NCBI RefSeq assembly: GCF_900110275.1
Contig: NZ_FODC01000010.1
Span: 1-64,000 of the forward strand
Origin: Duganella sp. CF517
Lineage (GTDB): Bacteria > Pseudomonadota > Gammaproteobacteria > Burkholderiales > Burkholderiaceae_D
Direction of reading: 5' to 3'
DNA length: 64,000 nt
The notes below the pieces were generated by a model. That model did no database searches. It saw only the letters and a program-made list of their open reading frames with translations, and was not told the DNA's origin. Of the stretch, positions 41,414-50,413 are shown one piece after another. Both the position numbers and the translations under genes were made by a program. Position 1 is the stretch's first letter. The number at the start of each line of letters is the position of its first letter.

Positions 41414-42523
41414 TTAGTTCGGTTTGGCCAAGTAGCCGGTCACTTCAAGATCGAAGCCTGTCATCGACGGCATCTTGCGCGGGCTCGCCAGCAGCTGCAT
41501 CTTGCAGACGCCGACTTCCTTCAAAATTTGCGCGCCGATACCATAGCTGCGCAGGTCCATGCTGGCCGCGCGGCCTTTCGGTTTCGTCTCGGGCTTGTCG
41601 AGCGCCTGGAACTGCGAGAAGAACTGCTCCGCCGTCTCCTCGCAATTGAGCAGCACGATCACGCCGCTGTCGGCGGCCTTGACCGCCGCCAGCGACGACG
41701 ACAGGTTCCACGAGTGGGTGGTCGCCTCCGACTCGAGGATGTCGAGGATCGAGACCGGCTGGTGCACGCGCACCAGGGTTTCCTTGTTCTTTTCGATCTG
41801 GCCGTGGACCAGCGCCAGGTGGGCCGAGCCGCTTGGCTTGTCGCGGTAGGCGATCATGCGGAACTCGCCCTGCGCCGTCTTCAGCTGGCGCTCGCCGATC
41901 TGCTCGACGAGCGACTCGTTGCGGCTGCGATAGTGGATCAGGTCGGCGATGGTGCCGATCTTCAGATTGTGTTCCTTGGCAAATTCCAGCAGATCCGGCA
42001 GACGCGCCATCGTGCCGTCGTCCTTCATGATCTCGCAGATCACCGACGCCGGGGTCAGGCCCGCCATCGCGGTGAGGTCGCAACCGGCTTCGGTATGGCC
42101 CGCGCGCATCAGCACGCCGCCCTTTTGCGCTTTCAGCGGGAAGATATGGCCCGGCTGGACGATATCGGTCGGCTGCGTATCCTTGGCCACGGCCACCTGG
42201 ATGGTCTTGGCGCGGTCGGCGGCCGAAATACCGGTGGTCACGCCCTCTGCCGCCTCGATCGAGACGGTGAAGTTGGTGCCGAAGGCGGTACCGTTACGGG
42301 TCGACATCATCGACAGGTTCAACTGGTCGCAGCGCTCTTCGGTCAGGGTCAGGCAGACCAGGCCGCGCGCGTGCTTGACCATGAAATTGATGGCTTCCGG
42401 CGTGACGAAATCCGCCGCGAGCACCAGGTCACCTTCGTTTTCCCGGTCTTCTTCATCGACCAGGATCACCATGCGGCCAGCGCGCAATTCGGCGACGATT
42501 TCTTCGGTGCTGGAAATTGACAT
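41414..42523 (-). CDS. ribB: DHBP synthase with degenerate GTP cyclohydrolase II domain (RibBX type)
   Basis: 369 residues. The N-terminal DHBP synthase domain (1-205) is complete: VDEEDRENEGDLVLAADFVT, then RAGHTEAGCDLTAMAG, and catalytic-site CEIMKDDG. The C-terminal domain aligns with GTP cyclohydrolase II by position, but the segment around residues 250-265 reads LVHGQIEKNKETLVRVHQP and lacks the three zinc cysteines. That half is therefore probably not a cyclohydrolase and may be regulatory. A separate RibA would be needed elsewhere; none is in the window. First gene of ribBX-ribH-nusB. Confidence 0.92.
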   Translation of the reverse strand: MSISSTEEIVAELRAGRMVILVDEEDRENEGDLVLAADFVTPEAINFMVKHARGLVCLTLTEERCDQLNLSMMSTRNGTAFGTNFTVSIEAAEGVTTGISAADRAKTIQVAVAKDTQPTDIVQPGHIFPLKAQKGGVLMRAGHTEAGCDLTAMAGLTPASVICEIMKDDGTMARLPDLLEFAKEHNLKIGTIADLIHYRSRNESLVEQIGERQLKTAQGEFRMIAYRDKPSGSAHLALVHGQIEKNKETLVRVHQPVSILDILESEATTHSWNLSSSLAAVKAADSGVIVLLNCEETAEQFFSQFQALDKPETKPKGRAASMDLRSYGIGAQILKEVGVCKMQLLASPRKMPSMTGFDLEVTGYLAKPN

Positions 42524-42745
42524 TTTTAATCCTTGGGAACTTTGCGAGAACAGGCCGCTATTTTAAAGGATTTACGCCTTCCCTACCGTAATCAGCCGCT
42601 TTTATCCGGCAAAAGACGGCGTTTGCGGCCTCGAGCCTTTGCATATTGCAAACATTACCGACTGGTAAGGCATGCGGCATGCTCGAGCGCCAAGCCGGCG
42701 GTTACAATCGGGGCCGGTATCCTGACAATAACTGGAGATTTTCGG

Positions 42746-43537
42746 ATGGGTCGAACGACGCGACAAAAAACGGTGCCTGCGGCCCAACTGCTGATTTCGC
42801 TCGGGTTGGCCGCCATGGCCGTACCGCTGCACGCGCAGGACGGCCCGCCGATCTCCCCTTACCGCCCGTCGGTATCGAGCCCGGCACAACTGCCGGCGCC
42901 CGGCCAGCTGGAATTCGAGCTCGGCGGCCTGAGCAGCAAGACGGACGACGACCGGCGCGCGAGCTTGCCGTACACCTTCAAACTGGGGTTCAACGAACAA
43001 TGGGGCGTGCTGATCGGTGGCGAAGGCTACGTCTCGGCGCGAACGGACGGCGATCCGCGCCAGCGCGGCATCGGCGACACGACATTGGAACTCAAGCGCG
43101 CGTTCCTCATCGACGATGGCACCGCGTTTGGCCTGGAGTTGGGCGTGAAACTGCCGACCGCCAAAGACAGCATCGGCAGCGGTCGCAGCGACTACGTCCT
43201 CAACGGCATTTACAGCCAGGACATGGGCATCGTCCACATGGACGCCAATCTGAACGCGACACGGCTGGGGGCTTACGAGGCCGGCAGCGGGCGGATTCAG
43301 AAGGGCTGGTCGGCGTCGTTCTCCGCGCCCGTGTCGGAAAAATGGGGCGTGACCACGGAACTGTCGGGCACGCGCCGCAGCGGCCAGACCAATACCGCCC
43401 AGCTGCTGGTAGCCGCCACCTACAGCCCGACCAAGCGCCTGACCATCGATTGGGGCGTTGCCAGAGGCCTCACTTCGGCCTCTCCGGATTGGTCGCTGTT
43501 CAGCGGCATTGTGCTTCCATTGGCCAAGCTGTGGTAG
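42746..43537 (+). CDS. Outer-membrane-type exported protein (phenol-pathway transporter-like)
   Basis: 263 residues from ATG 42746. A basic N-terminus and hydrophobic stretch ending AMAVPLHAQD form a signal peptide. The rest is amphipathic strands with aromatic ends (FELGGLSS, YTFKLGFNEQWGVLIGGEGYV, LELGVKLPTAKDSIG) and ends LPLAKLW, typical of a beta-barrel C-terminus. It resembles the family annotated as transporters of the meta-pathway of phenol degradation. The substrate is unknown. Confidence 0.6.
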   Translation: MGRTTRQKTVPAAQLLISLGLAAMAVPLHAQDGPPISPYRPSVSSPAQLPAPGQLEFELGGLSSKTDDDRRASLPYTFKLGFNEQWGVLIGGEGYVSARTDGDPRQRGIGDTTLELKRAFLIDDGTAFGLELGVKLPTAKDSIGSGRSDYVLNGIYSQDMGIVHMDANLNATRLGAYEAGSGRIQKGWSASFSAPVSEKWGVTTELSGTRRSGQTNTAQLLVAATYSPTKRLTIDWGVARGLTSASPDWSLFSGIVLPLAKLW

Positions 43538-43582
43538 CTAATCGCCGGCGCGCCAGGGGGAGCGCCACCGGGAGCGCCGCGC

Positions 43583-44119
43583 TCACCGCCCGGCGGGTAT
43601 GACCGTCTTCGCCTGCCCGCCCAGCGCCGCCTCGATCCGCTCCCGGGTCAGCTCGCCTGGATCCCCCTGCCAGATAATCTTGCCGCTGCGGTCGGCCAGC
43701 ACCGCGTACGGCATGGCGCGCACCGCCAGGCGCTTGAAGAACGCGCCGTCGATATCGGTGCCGACATGGAACTGCATCGGGAAGCGCGTCACAAATTCGG
43801 CGATGCTCTTCTCGTCGTCGCGCGTCATGCCCAGCACCACGAGTCCGCGCTCGCCCAACTCGGCATGGAGCTTGTTGAGCTCGGGGATGGAGTGCCGGCA
43901 CGGCTCGCACCACACGGCCCAGAAGTCGATCAGCACGACCTTGTTGCCCAGGCTGGCGGGCTTGGCGCCGAAGTAGTCCAGCCGCATTGGCTCGACCGTC
44001 TTGCCCACCATCCGGCCATTGACGAAATCGTGTATCGCCGCTTGCGCGCCGGAGGCGAGGATCGACAGCAACAGGACGAACGCTAGCTTAAGGAAACGTG
44101 ACCTTATGATGGTAGTCAT
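43583..44119 (-). CDS. TlpA/ResA-like periplasmic thioredoxin
   Basis: About 178 residues from ATG 44119, which puts the signal peptide (LAFVLLLSILASGAQAA) at the very start; an upstream start at 44152 is possible. The thioredoxin fold has the redox site DFWAVWCEPCRHSIPELNK (CEPC) and the cis-Pro in RAMPYAVLAD. It reduces disulphides in the periplasm, often in cytochrome c maturation. No maturation genes are adjacent, so the partner is unknown. Confidence 0.85.
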   Translation of the reverse strand: MTTIIRSRFLKLAFVLLLSILASGAQAAIHDFVNGRMVGKTVEPMRLDYFGAKPASLGNKVVLIDFWAVWCEPCRHSIPELNKLHAELGERGLVVLGMTRDDEKSIAEFVTRFPMQFHVGTDIDGAFFKRLAVRAMPYAVLADRSGKIIWQGDPGELTRERIEAALGGQAKTVIPAGR

Positions 44120-44362
44120 GGCGGTTTGCTCTGCTTTTGAAGTGACGGACACTGCATGTTAGGCTGGGCCAAGCCAACTGAATTGCCGAGAATCAAATAA
44201 CGCATGGAAATTTTGGAGGCGGATCGCAAGCAACACCCCGCCGCCGCAATCGCGCCGTCCCGCCAGCGCGTGCGCCACGAGCATCAAGGCAGACGCCTGC
44301 GTCAGGGAAGACCAGGAGCCGAGACGCAGCGCGGGAGAATCACGCCCCGGGCCGCAGTACGA

Positions 44363-44998
44363 TTACTTTCCGGCCGCGCCCACGGACACCATCCGCTCTA
44401 CGTAGCGGGCGATCAGGTCGATTTCCAGGTTGACCTGCTTGCCGACCGCCAGATGCTTCAAAGTGGTCACGGCGATGGTGTGCGGAATCAGGTTGATCGA
44501 GAACTGGCACACCAGATCGGCGCCGGTGCCGATGTCGGTCACGCGGTTGACGGTCAGCGACACGCCGTTGACGACGATCGAGCCTTTGAAGGCGAGGAAC
44601 TTAGCCAGGTGGTGCGGCGCTTCGACGACCAGCTCCCACGACTCGCCCACCGCCTCGAACTTGCGCACCACGCCGAGGCCGTCGACGTGGCCGGTCACCA
44701 GATGGCCGCCGAGGCGCTCGCTCAGGGTCACGGCTTTTTCCAGGTTCACTTCGGTCAGGGTGTCGAGGCCGACGGTGCAATTGAGGCTCTCGCGCGAGAC
44801 GTCGACGCTGAAGTTGGTGTCGGTCTTTTCGATCACGGTCATGCAGGCGCCGTTCAGGGCGATCGAGTCGCCCAGCGCGACGTCGGCCAGCGGCAAGCCG
44901 CCGGCGTTGACGTTCAGGCGCACGCCCGCGAAGGAGCCGCCTTCCAAAGGTTTGACCGATTCAATTTTGCCGACAGCGGCGACGATTCCAGTAAACAT
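44363..44998 (-). CDS. ribE: Riboflavin synthase (alpha subunit)
   Basis: 211 residues with two lumazine-binding repeats: MFTGIVAAVGKIESV at the start, DSIALNGACMTV in repeat 1, and LGGHLVTGHVDGLG with KGSIVVNGVSLTVN in repeat 2. It catalyses the last step to riboflavin. It follows ribD by 12 bases on the same strand, so the two are co-transcribed. Confidence 0.96.
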   Translation of the reverse strand: MFTGIVAAVGKIESVKPLEGGSFAGVRLNVNAGGLPLADVALGDSIALNGACMTVIEKTDTNFSVDVSRESLNCTVGLDTLTEVNLEKAVTLSERLGGHLVTGHVDGLGVVRKFEAVGESWELVVEAPHHLAKFLAFKGSIVVNGVSLTVNRVTDIGTGADLVCQFSINLIPHTIAVTTLKHLAVGKQVNLEIDLIARYVERMVSVGAAGK

Positions 44999-45010
44999 GT
45001 GAGTGCAATC

Positions 45011-46108
45011 TTAAAGATGGGTGAATCGTGCAAGGATACGCAAATCTTCGCCGATCTGCTTAACCTCGTGAAATTTTAGACGCTGTTGCAGCGACAGGTC
45101 GGTCAACGCCGGCAGCGCGAACATGCCTTGCGCGTCGCCGATCAGGCTCGGCGCCAGGTACAGCAGCAGCTCGTCGACGCAGCCCTCGCGGATCAGCGAG
45201 CCATTGAGCTTGCCGCCCGCCTCGACGTGCAATTCATTGATCTGCCGGCGGCCCAGCTCGCGCATCAGTTCGGGCAAGTCCACCTTGCCGGCCGCGTTGG
45301 GCAGCATGATGACGTCGGCGCCGGTGGCGCGCAAGGCTGCTTCCTTCTCTGGATTGGCGACGGCGGCCACGATCCAGGCGCCGCCGCCCTCCAATATTTT
45401 GGCGGACGGGCTGATATCGAGCTTGCTGTCGACCACGATGCGGCGCGGCTGGCGCGTCGTCTCGACCGCCCGCACCGTCAGTTGCGGATCGTCGGCCTTG
45501 ACGGTGCCGATACCGGTCAGGATGGCGCAGGCGCGGGCGCGCCAGGCGTGGCCGTCGGCGCGCGCCTCCGGTCCGGTGATCCACTGGCTCACACCGTTGT
45601 GTAGCGCCGTCATCCCGTCCAGGCTGGCGGCGCTTTTCATGCGCACCCACGGCAGACCGCGCGTCATGCGCGAGAAAAAGCCGATGTTCAATTCGTAAGC
45701 TTGCTCGGCCAGCAGGCCGGTGCTGGTCTCGATGCCGGCGGCGCGCAGCTTGGCCAGTCCCTGCCCGGCGACCAGCGGATTCGGGTCCTCCATCGCCGCC
45801 ACCACGCGGCCGAGGCCGGCGCGGACCAGCGCGTCCGAGCACGGCGGCGTGCGGCCGAAGTGGTTGCACGGCTCCAGGGTGACGTAGGCGGTGGCGCCGC
45901 GCACGTCGTGGCCGCGCGCCTGCGCATCCTTGAGCGCCTGGATTTCCGCATGGTCGCCGCCGGCTTGCTGCGTCACGCCGGCGCCGATGACGTGGCCGTC
46001 GCGCACGATCACGCAGCCGATGTGCGGATTGGGCGAGGTCGTGTACAGACCCTTCGCGGCCCATTCCAGGGCCAGGGTCATGCCTTCGAAATCGTTGCTG
46101 ATGTTCAC
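45011..46108 (-). CDS. ribD: Bifunctional pyrimidine deaminase/reductase RibD
   Basis: 365 residues. The deaminase domain (1-150) has the zinc ligands in GGDHAEIQAL and LEPCNHFGRTPPC. The reductase domain (about 150-365) shows PWVRMKSAASLDGMTAL and HVEAGGKLNGSLI. It performs steps two and three of riboflavin synthesis. No FMN riboswitch is visible in the 250 bases upstream. Confidence 0.96.
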   Translation of the reverse strand: MNISNDFEGMTLALEWAAKGLYTTSPNPHIGCVIVRDGHVIGAGVTQQAGGDHAEIQALKDAQARGHDVRGATAYVTLEPCNHFGRTPPCSDALVRAGLGRVVAAMEDPNPLVAGQGLAKLRAAGIETSTGLLAEQAYELNIGFFSRMTRGLPWVRMKSAASLDGMTALHNGVSQWITGPEARADGHAWRARACAILTGIGTVKADDPQLTVRAVETTRQPRRIVVDSKLDISPSAKILEGGGAWIVAAVANPEKEAALRATGADVIMLPNAAGKVDLPELMRELGRRQINELHVEAGGKLNGSLIREGCVDELLLYLAPSLIGDAQGMFALPALTDLSLQQRLKFHEVKQIGEDLRILARFTHL

Positions 46109-46358
46109 ATTGTCCTTAATTGCTCATTCCGTTGGTTCTCGCGCCACAGCTGCGTCCTGTGCCATTATAAGCAAATGGAAATCGCGTTGCTCGCGCCGCC
46201 ATATACCAACGTCTGAGAAAAAACTAGTCAGGATTGCCGGCTTCCGTCAGAGTTCAGCCCTTCGACGCGGGTCAAGCGCCGATTACATGGTGTTTGTATT
46301 ATCCATCAACGCACTTCGCGCTCAATGGCGATGCACGGTCCCAGCAGAGAGGAATTTA

Positions 46359-46685
46359 ATGCAAAAACTGGAAACCATCGAGACAAGGATGGACACCAGG
46401 GTTGCGTCCATCGAACGCTTGATCGTGGAAGCAATCGCTTCCGCACGTGAGACGCGTAACGATATCAAAAACCCAAGGTGGACGAATATCGCGACCGCCA
46501 TTGCGACTGTGCTTGGTATGGCAGCGCTCAATGCGACGGTGCTGTCGAATATGGTGGCGTCCTTTGAATCCGGCAAGAACACGGCCACAGCTCAAGCCGA
46601 GGTCAAGAAGAACTCAGAGGAAACCGCAACCCTCATCAAGAAAATGCGGGAAGATCTTGATGCAAGACGCGCAGAGATGCGTTAA
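46359..46685 (+). CDS. Hypothetical small protein with one membrane segment and coiled coils
   Basis: 108 residues, ATG preceded by GAGAGG. The N-terminal helical part (METIETRMDTRV-like heptads) is followed by one hydrophobic segment (IATAIATVLGMAALNATVL, about 45-63) and a charged C-terminal helix (EVKKNSEETATLIKKMREDL). I do not recognise the family. It is convergent with the pilus operon. Confidence 0.6.
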   Translation: MQKLETIETRMDTRVASIERLIVEAIASARETRNDIKNPRWTNIATAIATVLGMAALNATVLSNMVASFESGKNTATAQAEVKKNSEETATLIKKMREDLDARRAEMR

Positions 46686-46703
46686 GCCGCATAACCGCCG
46701 TAA

Positions 46704-47255
46704 TTAATCATTAACCCCACCGCAGTTGACACGGTCGATGGCAGGATCGCAGACGCGCAGTCGGCCCAGCATGTTGATTTTGATGTTGCGCGCATCGTCG
46801 CCCCGCGCCAGCGACAGCGTACCCCAGCGCGCCGACAAGCTGTTACTTGCGGCGCAACTGCGTCCCGCGCCGTTGTAGGCGAGGTAGAGCGGCGTTCCCC
46901 CGGATGAGAATGCGGAGACGACTGTCATTCCCGCCGGCAGCGGTCCGTGCTGGAATAGGCGCTGTTCGCCGGCGTCCGGCCGGCGGTTGCCGTTGGCATC
47001 GACGAACACGATCCAGCCCTTGGCCCAGTCCCTGCCGCTCGGCTCAAGCGGCCCCAGCATTACCGGGCCGCCGCGCGCAATCGCGTGCGAGCGGGTCAGG
47101 TCGATGGCGGCGACCAGATCGTTGACGGCGACCCGCAACTGCTGGCGCCGCATCACGTCATGGTAGGCGGACGCGGCGGCGCCAAGCAGGATGCCAGCGA
47201 GCACCAGCACAACCAATAGCTCGACCAGCGACACTCCCGCGATGATTCGCTTCAT
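46704..47255 (-). CDS. FimT/GspH-type minor pilin
   Basis: 183 residues from ATG 47255. A class III prepilin leader (MKRIIAG, then VSLVELLVVLVLAGILLG) with the conserved Glu at +5; the first mature residue is Val instead of Phe. The GspH-like body has a Cys pair at RSCAAS/RVCDPA and a CGG near the end, and a possible ion-binding loop VDANGNRRPDAGE. Last gene of the minor pilin operon. It primes or caps type IV pili. Confidence 0.85.
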   Translation of the reverse strand: MKRIIAGVSLVELLVVLVLAGILLGAAASAYHDVMRRQQLRVAVNDLVAAIDLTRSHAIARGGPVMLGPLEPSGRDWAKGWIVFVDANGNRRPDAGEQRLFQHGPLPAGMTVVSAFSSGGTPLYLAYNGAGRSCAASNSLSARWGTLSLARGDDARNIKINMLGRLRVCDPAIDRVNCGGVND

Positions 47256-47266
47256 GGCAGCCCCGC

Positions 47267-47722
47267 TTAGCGCCAGCACTCGGCGAGCGTGCCTTTGGAC
47301 AGCCGCTCGCCGATGCTGGTGACCGTCATTTCGCGGCATTCGTCGTCGCGGTAGTCGGCATCGACGACGGCGGTTCCGGCCGTGGCGACCAATTGCACGC
47401 ACTGCTCGATCGGCTCGTCGTCGCAGGCCATGCCTTCGATCTCGTAGCCGCTGTCGGGCGCGCGGCCGCCACTCCACCACTGGAACTGGCGCGCCTCGAA
47501 ATCGGTCGAGCCGGAGGAGAACGCGATATACGTGCCGTGCTGCGTGAAATAGCGCTCCTGCTGCAACATCAACTTCAGCAGCATCGCCTGCGCCTCGTTG
47601 CGGCGCGTGCTGATCACATGCTGCTGCCAGGCCGGCATGGCGGCAGCGGCCAGGACGGCGAGGATTACCATTACGATCAGCATCTCGATCATGCTGAAAC
47701 CCCTGCGCGCGCGATGTCTCAT
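47267..47722 (-). CDS. pilE: PilE-like minor pilin
   Basis: 151 residues from ATG 47722, which overlaps the pilY1 stop. The leader RHRARRG is cleaved before FSMIEMLIVMVILAVLAAAAMP, the classic hydrophobic pilin helix with Glu at +5. The globular part has four cysteines (MACDDE, EQCVQL, DECREM, AECWR), suited to two disulphides. Member of the pilVWXY1E operon. Confidence 0.88.
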   Translation of the reverse strand: MRHRARRGFSMIEMLIVMVILAVLAAAAMPAWQQHVISTRRNEAQAMLLKLMLQQERYFTQHGTYIAFSSGSTDFEARQFQWWSGGRAPDSGYEIEGMACDDEPIEQCVQLVATAGTAVVDADYRDDECREMTVTSIGERLSKGTLAECWR

Positions 47723-49869
47723 TTGACGGCCTCGTGAAGTTGACGCCAATTGCCCACCTCGCGCCAGCTGAGGCGACCGGCGCGCTGTGCCACTTTGACG
47801 CGGCCGAGGACCACGCTACCGTGTGGGGAAACGTTGGCAACGGCCAGCTCTTTGAGCAGGTACGTGCGGCCGGTAGGGTCGCGCGGCGTCTGGCTGGATG
47901 CAATGGGCAGCAGGGACGGCATTGCCCGGTAATCGTCCGACACTTGCCCGACAATCGGCTGCTCGGTGGACGGCGGTGTCGGTAGCCTTGCTACGGCGCT
48001 ATCCTTGGCCAGCCCGGTGAGCACATTGAGCGCATAGGTGCGGCCGCGGGCTTTGTCACAGGGATCACTTGCGGGCAGCAGCGTATTGAAGAAGACTTCC
48101 CCGCCGGCCAGCACGCCGCGATCGATGCTGCGCTCGCCCGTTCTCTCCGCCTGCAGGAAATCGACATACCAGCCCTTGCTGTCGAATTCCATCTTGGCGC
48201 CGCTCAAGCTGAACGGCGCGGTGCCGCCATTGTCCAGCAGTACGCGCTGCGTCAACTGGCTGCGACTAGTGACGACCTCGGCGGGATCAAGCAGACTGTC
48301 GCGGATGGCGTAATAGGACTGCGGTGAAAAACCGGCCGACGTGCGGTCGGCCTTTTCCAACAACTTTCCCGTCCCGAACAGAACCAGATAACCGCCGCCT
48401 TCGGCATACGCCAGCAAGGGCTGCTGGGTGATCGGCTGGCGCGTGCCGCTGTCGTCGCGCGCGACAAACAGGGGCGCGCCGCCGACACCGGGACCGACCG
48501 CGCCCGCCCAGGGCGCGCCGCCGCCGAAATCGAAGCGCCACAAATTACCTTGCAGGTCGCCGGCGTAGCCATAACGCAGCGAGCCGGTGCGGTCGGTCAC
48601 CAGCACCGGCGCGCTGAGCGCGTTGGCCGAGGCGGCGTCCGCAATCGGCGTGGTGAGACGATAGTAGTTGGCGTTGAGCAGCCACGCCGCGCCGCGCGGT
48701 TTGTCGAGCGCCAGCAGGAACAGGGCGCCCTTCCCCGTCGGGCTGGCGTTGCCGTCCGGCGCGTATGTGTTCAGCCCGCTCGCAACGACCGCGAAATGCT
48801 GGTAGATCGGCACGCCGGCCACCGTGCGCGTCCGCAATTTTGCGATTTGCGGCCGCGTGGTGACATTGCCCATCAGGGTATCGTCGCGGTCGGTGAATTC
48901 CCACAGCACGCCGCCGTCGGCGAACCGCAGCGGATCGGTAACGTCCAGCGCGAAAACACCCTGCGCCCCGCCGCCCATGCCGGAGACCAGGATCGTCTTG
49001 TCCCTGCCCGAAATCACCGCCTCGCCAACGCCTGCCGGCCCATCGACATACGCCTGGTGAACGTAGTCGGGACCGGGCAGGCGGTTCAACTTTTCCATCA
49101 CCGCGTTCGGCACATACGCGAACAACTCGCTGCCATCGGCGGCGTTGAAGGCGTGCAGCATGCCGTCGTTGGCGCCGACATAGATGACGTCGGGCCGCGT
49201 GCGCGACGCCGCGCCGGGGGCTGGCCCCGCATACACCGGCGTGCCGTTGATGGAATCGCCCAACACGCTGCTGCGCGTGCGGAAGAGCTTGCCCTCTTGG
49301 GTCCGATCGCCGCGCAGGAAAGCGAGGCGTTGCTCGCCGAAGGCATCGGCGCCGGTGGCGGGCGGCGGCGCCTGATCCAGTTTCTGTCGCTGCTCGGCCG
49401 ACAAGGCGCTCCATTCGAACGGGATCATCGCCAGCGCGCCGTTCGGCTCCACGATGGCCGTGAAGATTTTACGCGCCGCCGGGTCTGGCGATGGCGGGCG
49501 CGCGCCGTCGCCCGTCAGCAGCGCACCGGCGTCCCACATCGCCGTTGGCGTGAATGAAGATCCCGCGCCGCCGGGCGACAAGATGTAGCGGGAAAAGTGG
49601 CCGCCCCAGTCGGCGGTATTGATACTCGCCTGAAAAAGCTCGCCGGCACCGGCGGTGGCAGGTGGCGGCGCCACGCGCAGCAACGACGCGCCGTCGAACT
49701 CGGCGGCGCCGGCTGGCGGCGAGGCGACGCGACACGCGGCCGTCAGCGGCTCGCTGGCGATGTCGAGCACCGGCGGCGCCGCGTGCGCGCCAGAGGCCAA
49801 CATGCCAGCCAGCAGCGCCAACCCTTTCAGCATCTCCACCAACCAACGCCGACCGTTCATCGCAGACAT
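47719..49869 (-). CDS. pilY1: PilY1-like type IV pilus tip/assembly protein, short form
   Basis: 716 residues, far shorter than the about 1160 of Pseudomonas PilY1. After a signal peptide (GLALLAGMLASGAHAA) it goes almost directly into the C-terminal beta-propeller: GTPVYAGPAP, DVIYVGANDGMLHAFNAADG, LVSGMGGGAQGVFALDVTDP, YGYAGDLQGNLWRFDFGGG, LLFGTGKLLEKAD-like blade motifs. The N-terminal von Willebrand A-like mechanosensory region is missing. The gene lies between pilX and pilE with overlaps. The start used has a second Met (MSAMN) four codons in. Confidence 0.88.
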   Translation of the reverse strand: MSAMNGRRWLVEMLKGLALLAGMLASGAHAAPPVLDIASEPLTAACRVASPPAGAAEFDGASLLRVAPPPATAGAGELFQASINTADWGGHFSRYILSPGGAGSSFTPTAMWDAGALLTGDGARPPSPDPAARKIFTAIVEPNGALAMIPFEWSALSAEQRQKLDQAPPPATGADAFGEQRLAFLRGDRTQEGKLFRTRSSVLGDSINGTPVYAGPAPGAASRTRPDVIYVGANDGMLHAFNAADGSELFAYVPNAVMEKLNRLPGPDYVHQAYVDGPAGVGEAVISGRDKTILVSGMGGGAQGVFALDVTDPLRFADGGVLWEFTDRDDTLMGNVTTRPQIAKLRTRTVAGVPIYQHFAVVASGLNTYAPDGNASPTGKGALFLLALDKPRGAAWLLNANYYRLTTPIADAASANALSAPVLVTDRTGSLRYGYAGDLQGNLWRFDFGGGAPWAGAVGPGVGGAPLFVARDDSGTRQPITQQPLLAYAEGGGYLVLFGTGKLLEKADRTSAGFSPQSYYAIRDSLLDPAEVVTSRSQLTQRVLLDNGGTAPFSLSGAKMEFDSKGWYVDFLQAERTGERSIDRGVLAGGEVFFNTLLPASDPCDKARGRTYALNVLTGLAKDSAVARLPTPPSTEQPIVGQVSDDYRAMPSLLPIASSQTPRDPTGRTYLLKELAVANVSPHGSVVLGRVKVAQRAGRLSWREVGNWRQLHEAVK

Positions 49870-49878
49870 ACGCCCTCC

Positions 49879-50412
49879 TTACTCCGGCTTGCTGAACACG
49901 CTTTGCAACACCACCTCGGTCGCCGCTTTCGCGCCGAAACCGATCGCCGTCACCCGATAGCAATAGCTGGGCGTGGCGGCCGCCGACGCATCCTCGCCCG
50001 GATGGTGGCACTCGGTGCGTTCGATCAGGTAGCGCGGTTTCTTGAACGGCGCGAAGCCTTGCCCGGTCGGCATCGCCACCCCGGTCGCCGCGCCAAACGC
50101 GACCGTGCAGCCGCCCTCGACGGCGCCGGACAAGTCGACCCGCTGCCACACCGGCGCCTCGCCGCAGGCCGGATCGACGACCTCGCCGCCGCCCGCCTCG
50201 ATGTCACGTTCCGCATCCGCCAACGCATCCTCCGCTGCCTGAAACGCCACTTCGCGATCGCGCTCGCCGCGCGCCGCTTTCTCGCCCTGCAAACTCAGCT
50301 GCGCCGCCGACACGCCCAACAGCATCACCAATATCAGCATGAGCAAGCACACCAGCAACGCCACGCCGCGCTCTTGCCGCGGCGCCTTGCAAACCCTCGG
50401 GCGCGCCGCCAC
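49879..50412 (-). CDS. pilX: PilX-like minor pilin
   Basis: 177 residues. The leader QERG precedes VALLVCLLMLILVMLLGVSAAQLSL. The +5 Glu of major pilins is absent, as is usual for PilX-type minor pilins. A charged helix (GEKAARGERDREVAFQAAEDAL) follows, and four cysteines lie in the C-terminal half. Between pilW and pilY1, with a one-base gap to pilW. Confidence 0.85.
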   Translation of the reverse strand: MAARPRVCKAPRQERGVALLVCLLMLILVMLLGVSAAQLSLQGEKAARGERDREVAFQAAEDALADAERDIEAGGGEVVDPACGEAPVWQRVDLSGAVEGGCTVAFGAATGVAMPTGQGFAPFKKPRYLIERTECHHPGEDASAAATPSYCYRVTAIGFGAKAATEVVLQSVFSKPE

Positions 50413-50413
50413 G

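Noticed and set aside
42524..46358. FMN riboswitch in front of ribBX or ribD
   Set aside because: I looked for the conserved RFN blocks (such as AGGGGCAGGG and CCGACCGGCGG-like pieces) in 42524-42745 and 46109-46358 and found none.
46704..47954. A 416-residue protein covering fimT and part of pilE/pilY1
   Set aside because: Only the part after the class III leader (from 47255) has pilin features; the upstream frame overlaps pilE, which has its own leader and start.
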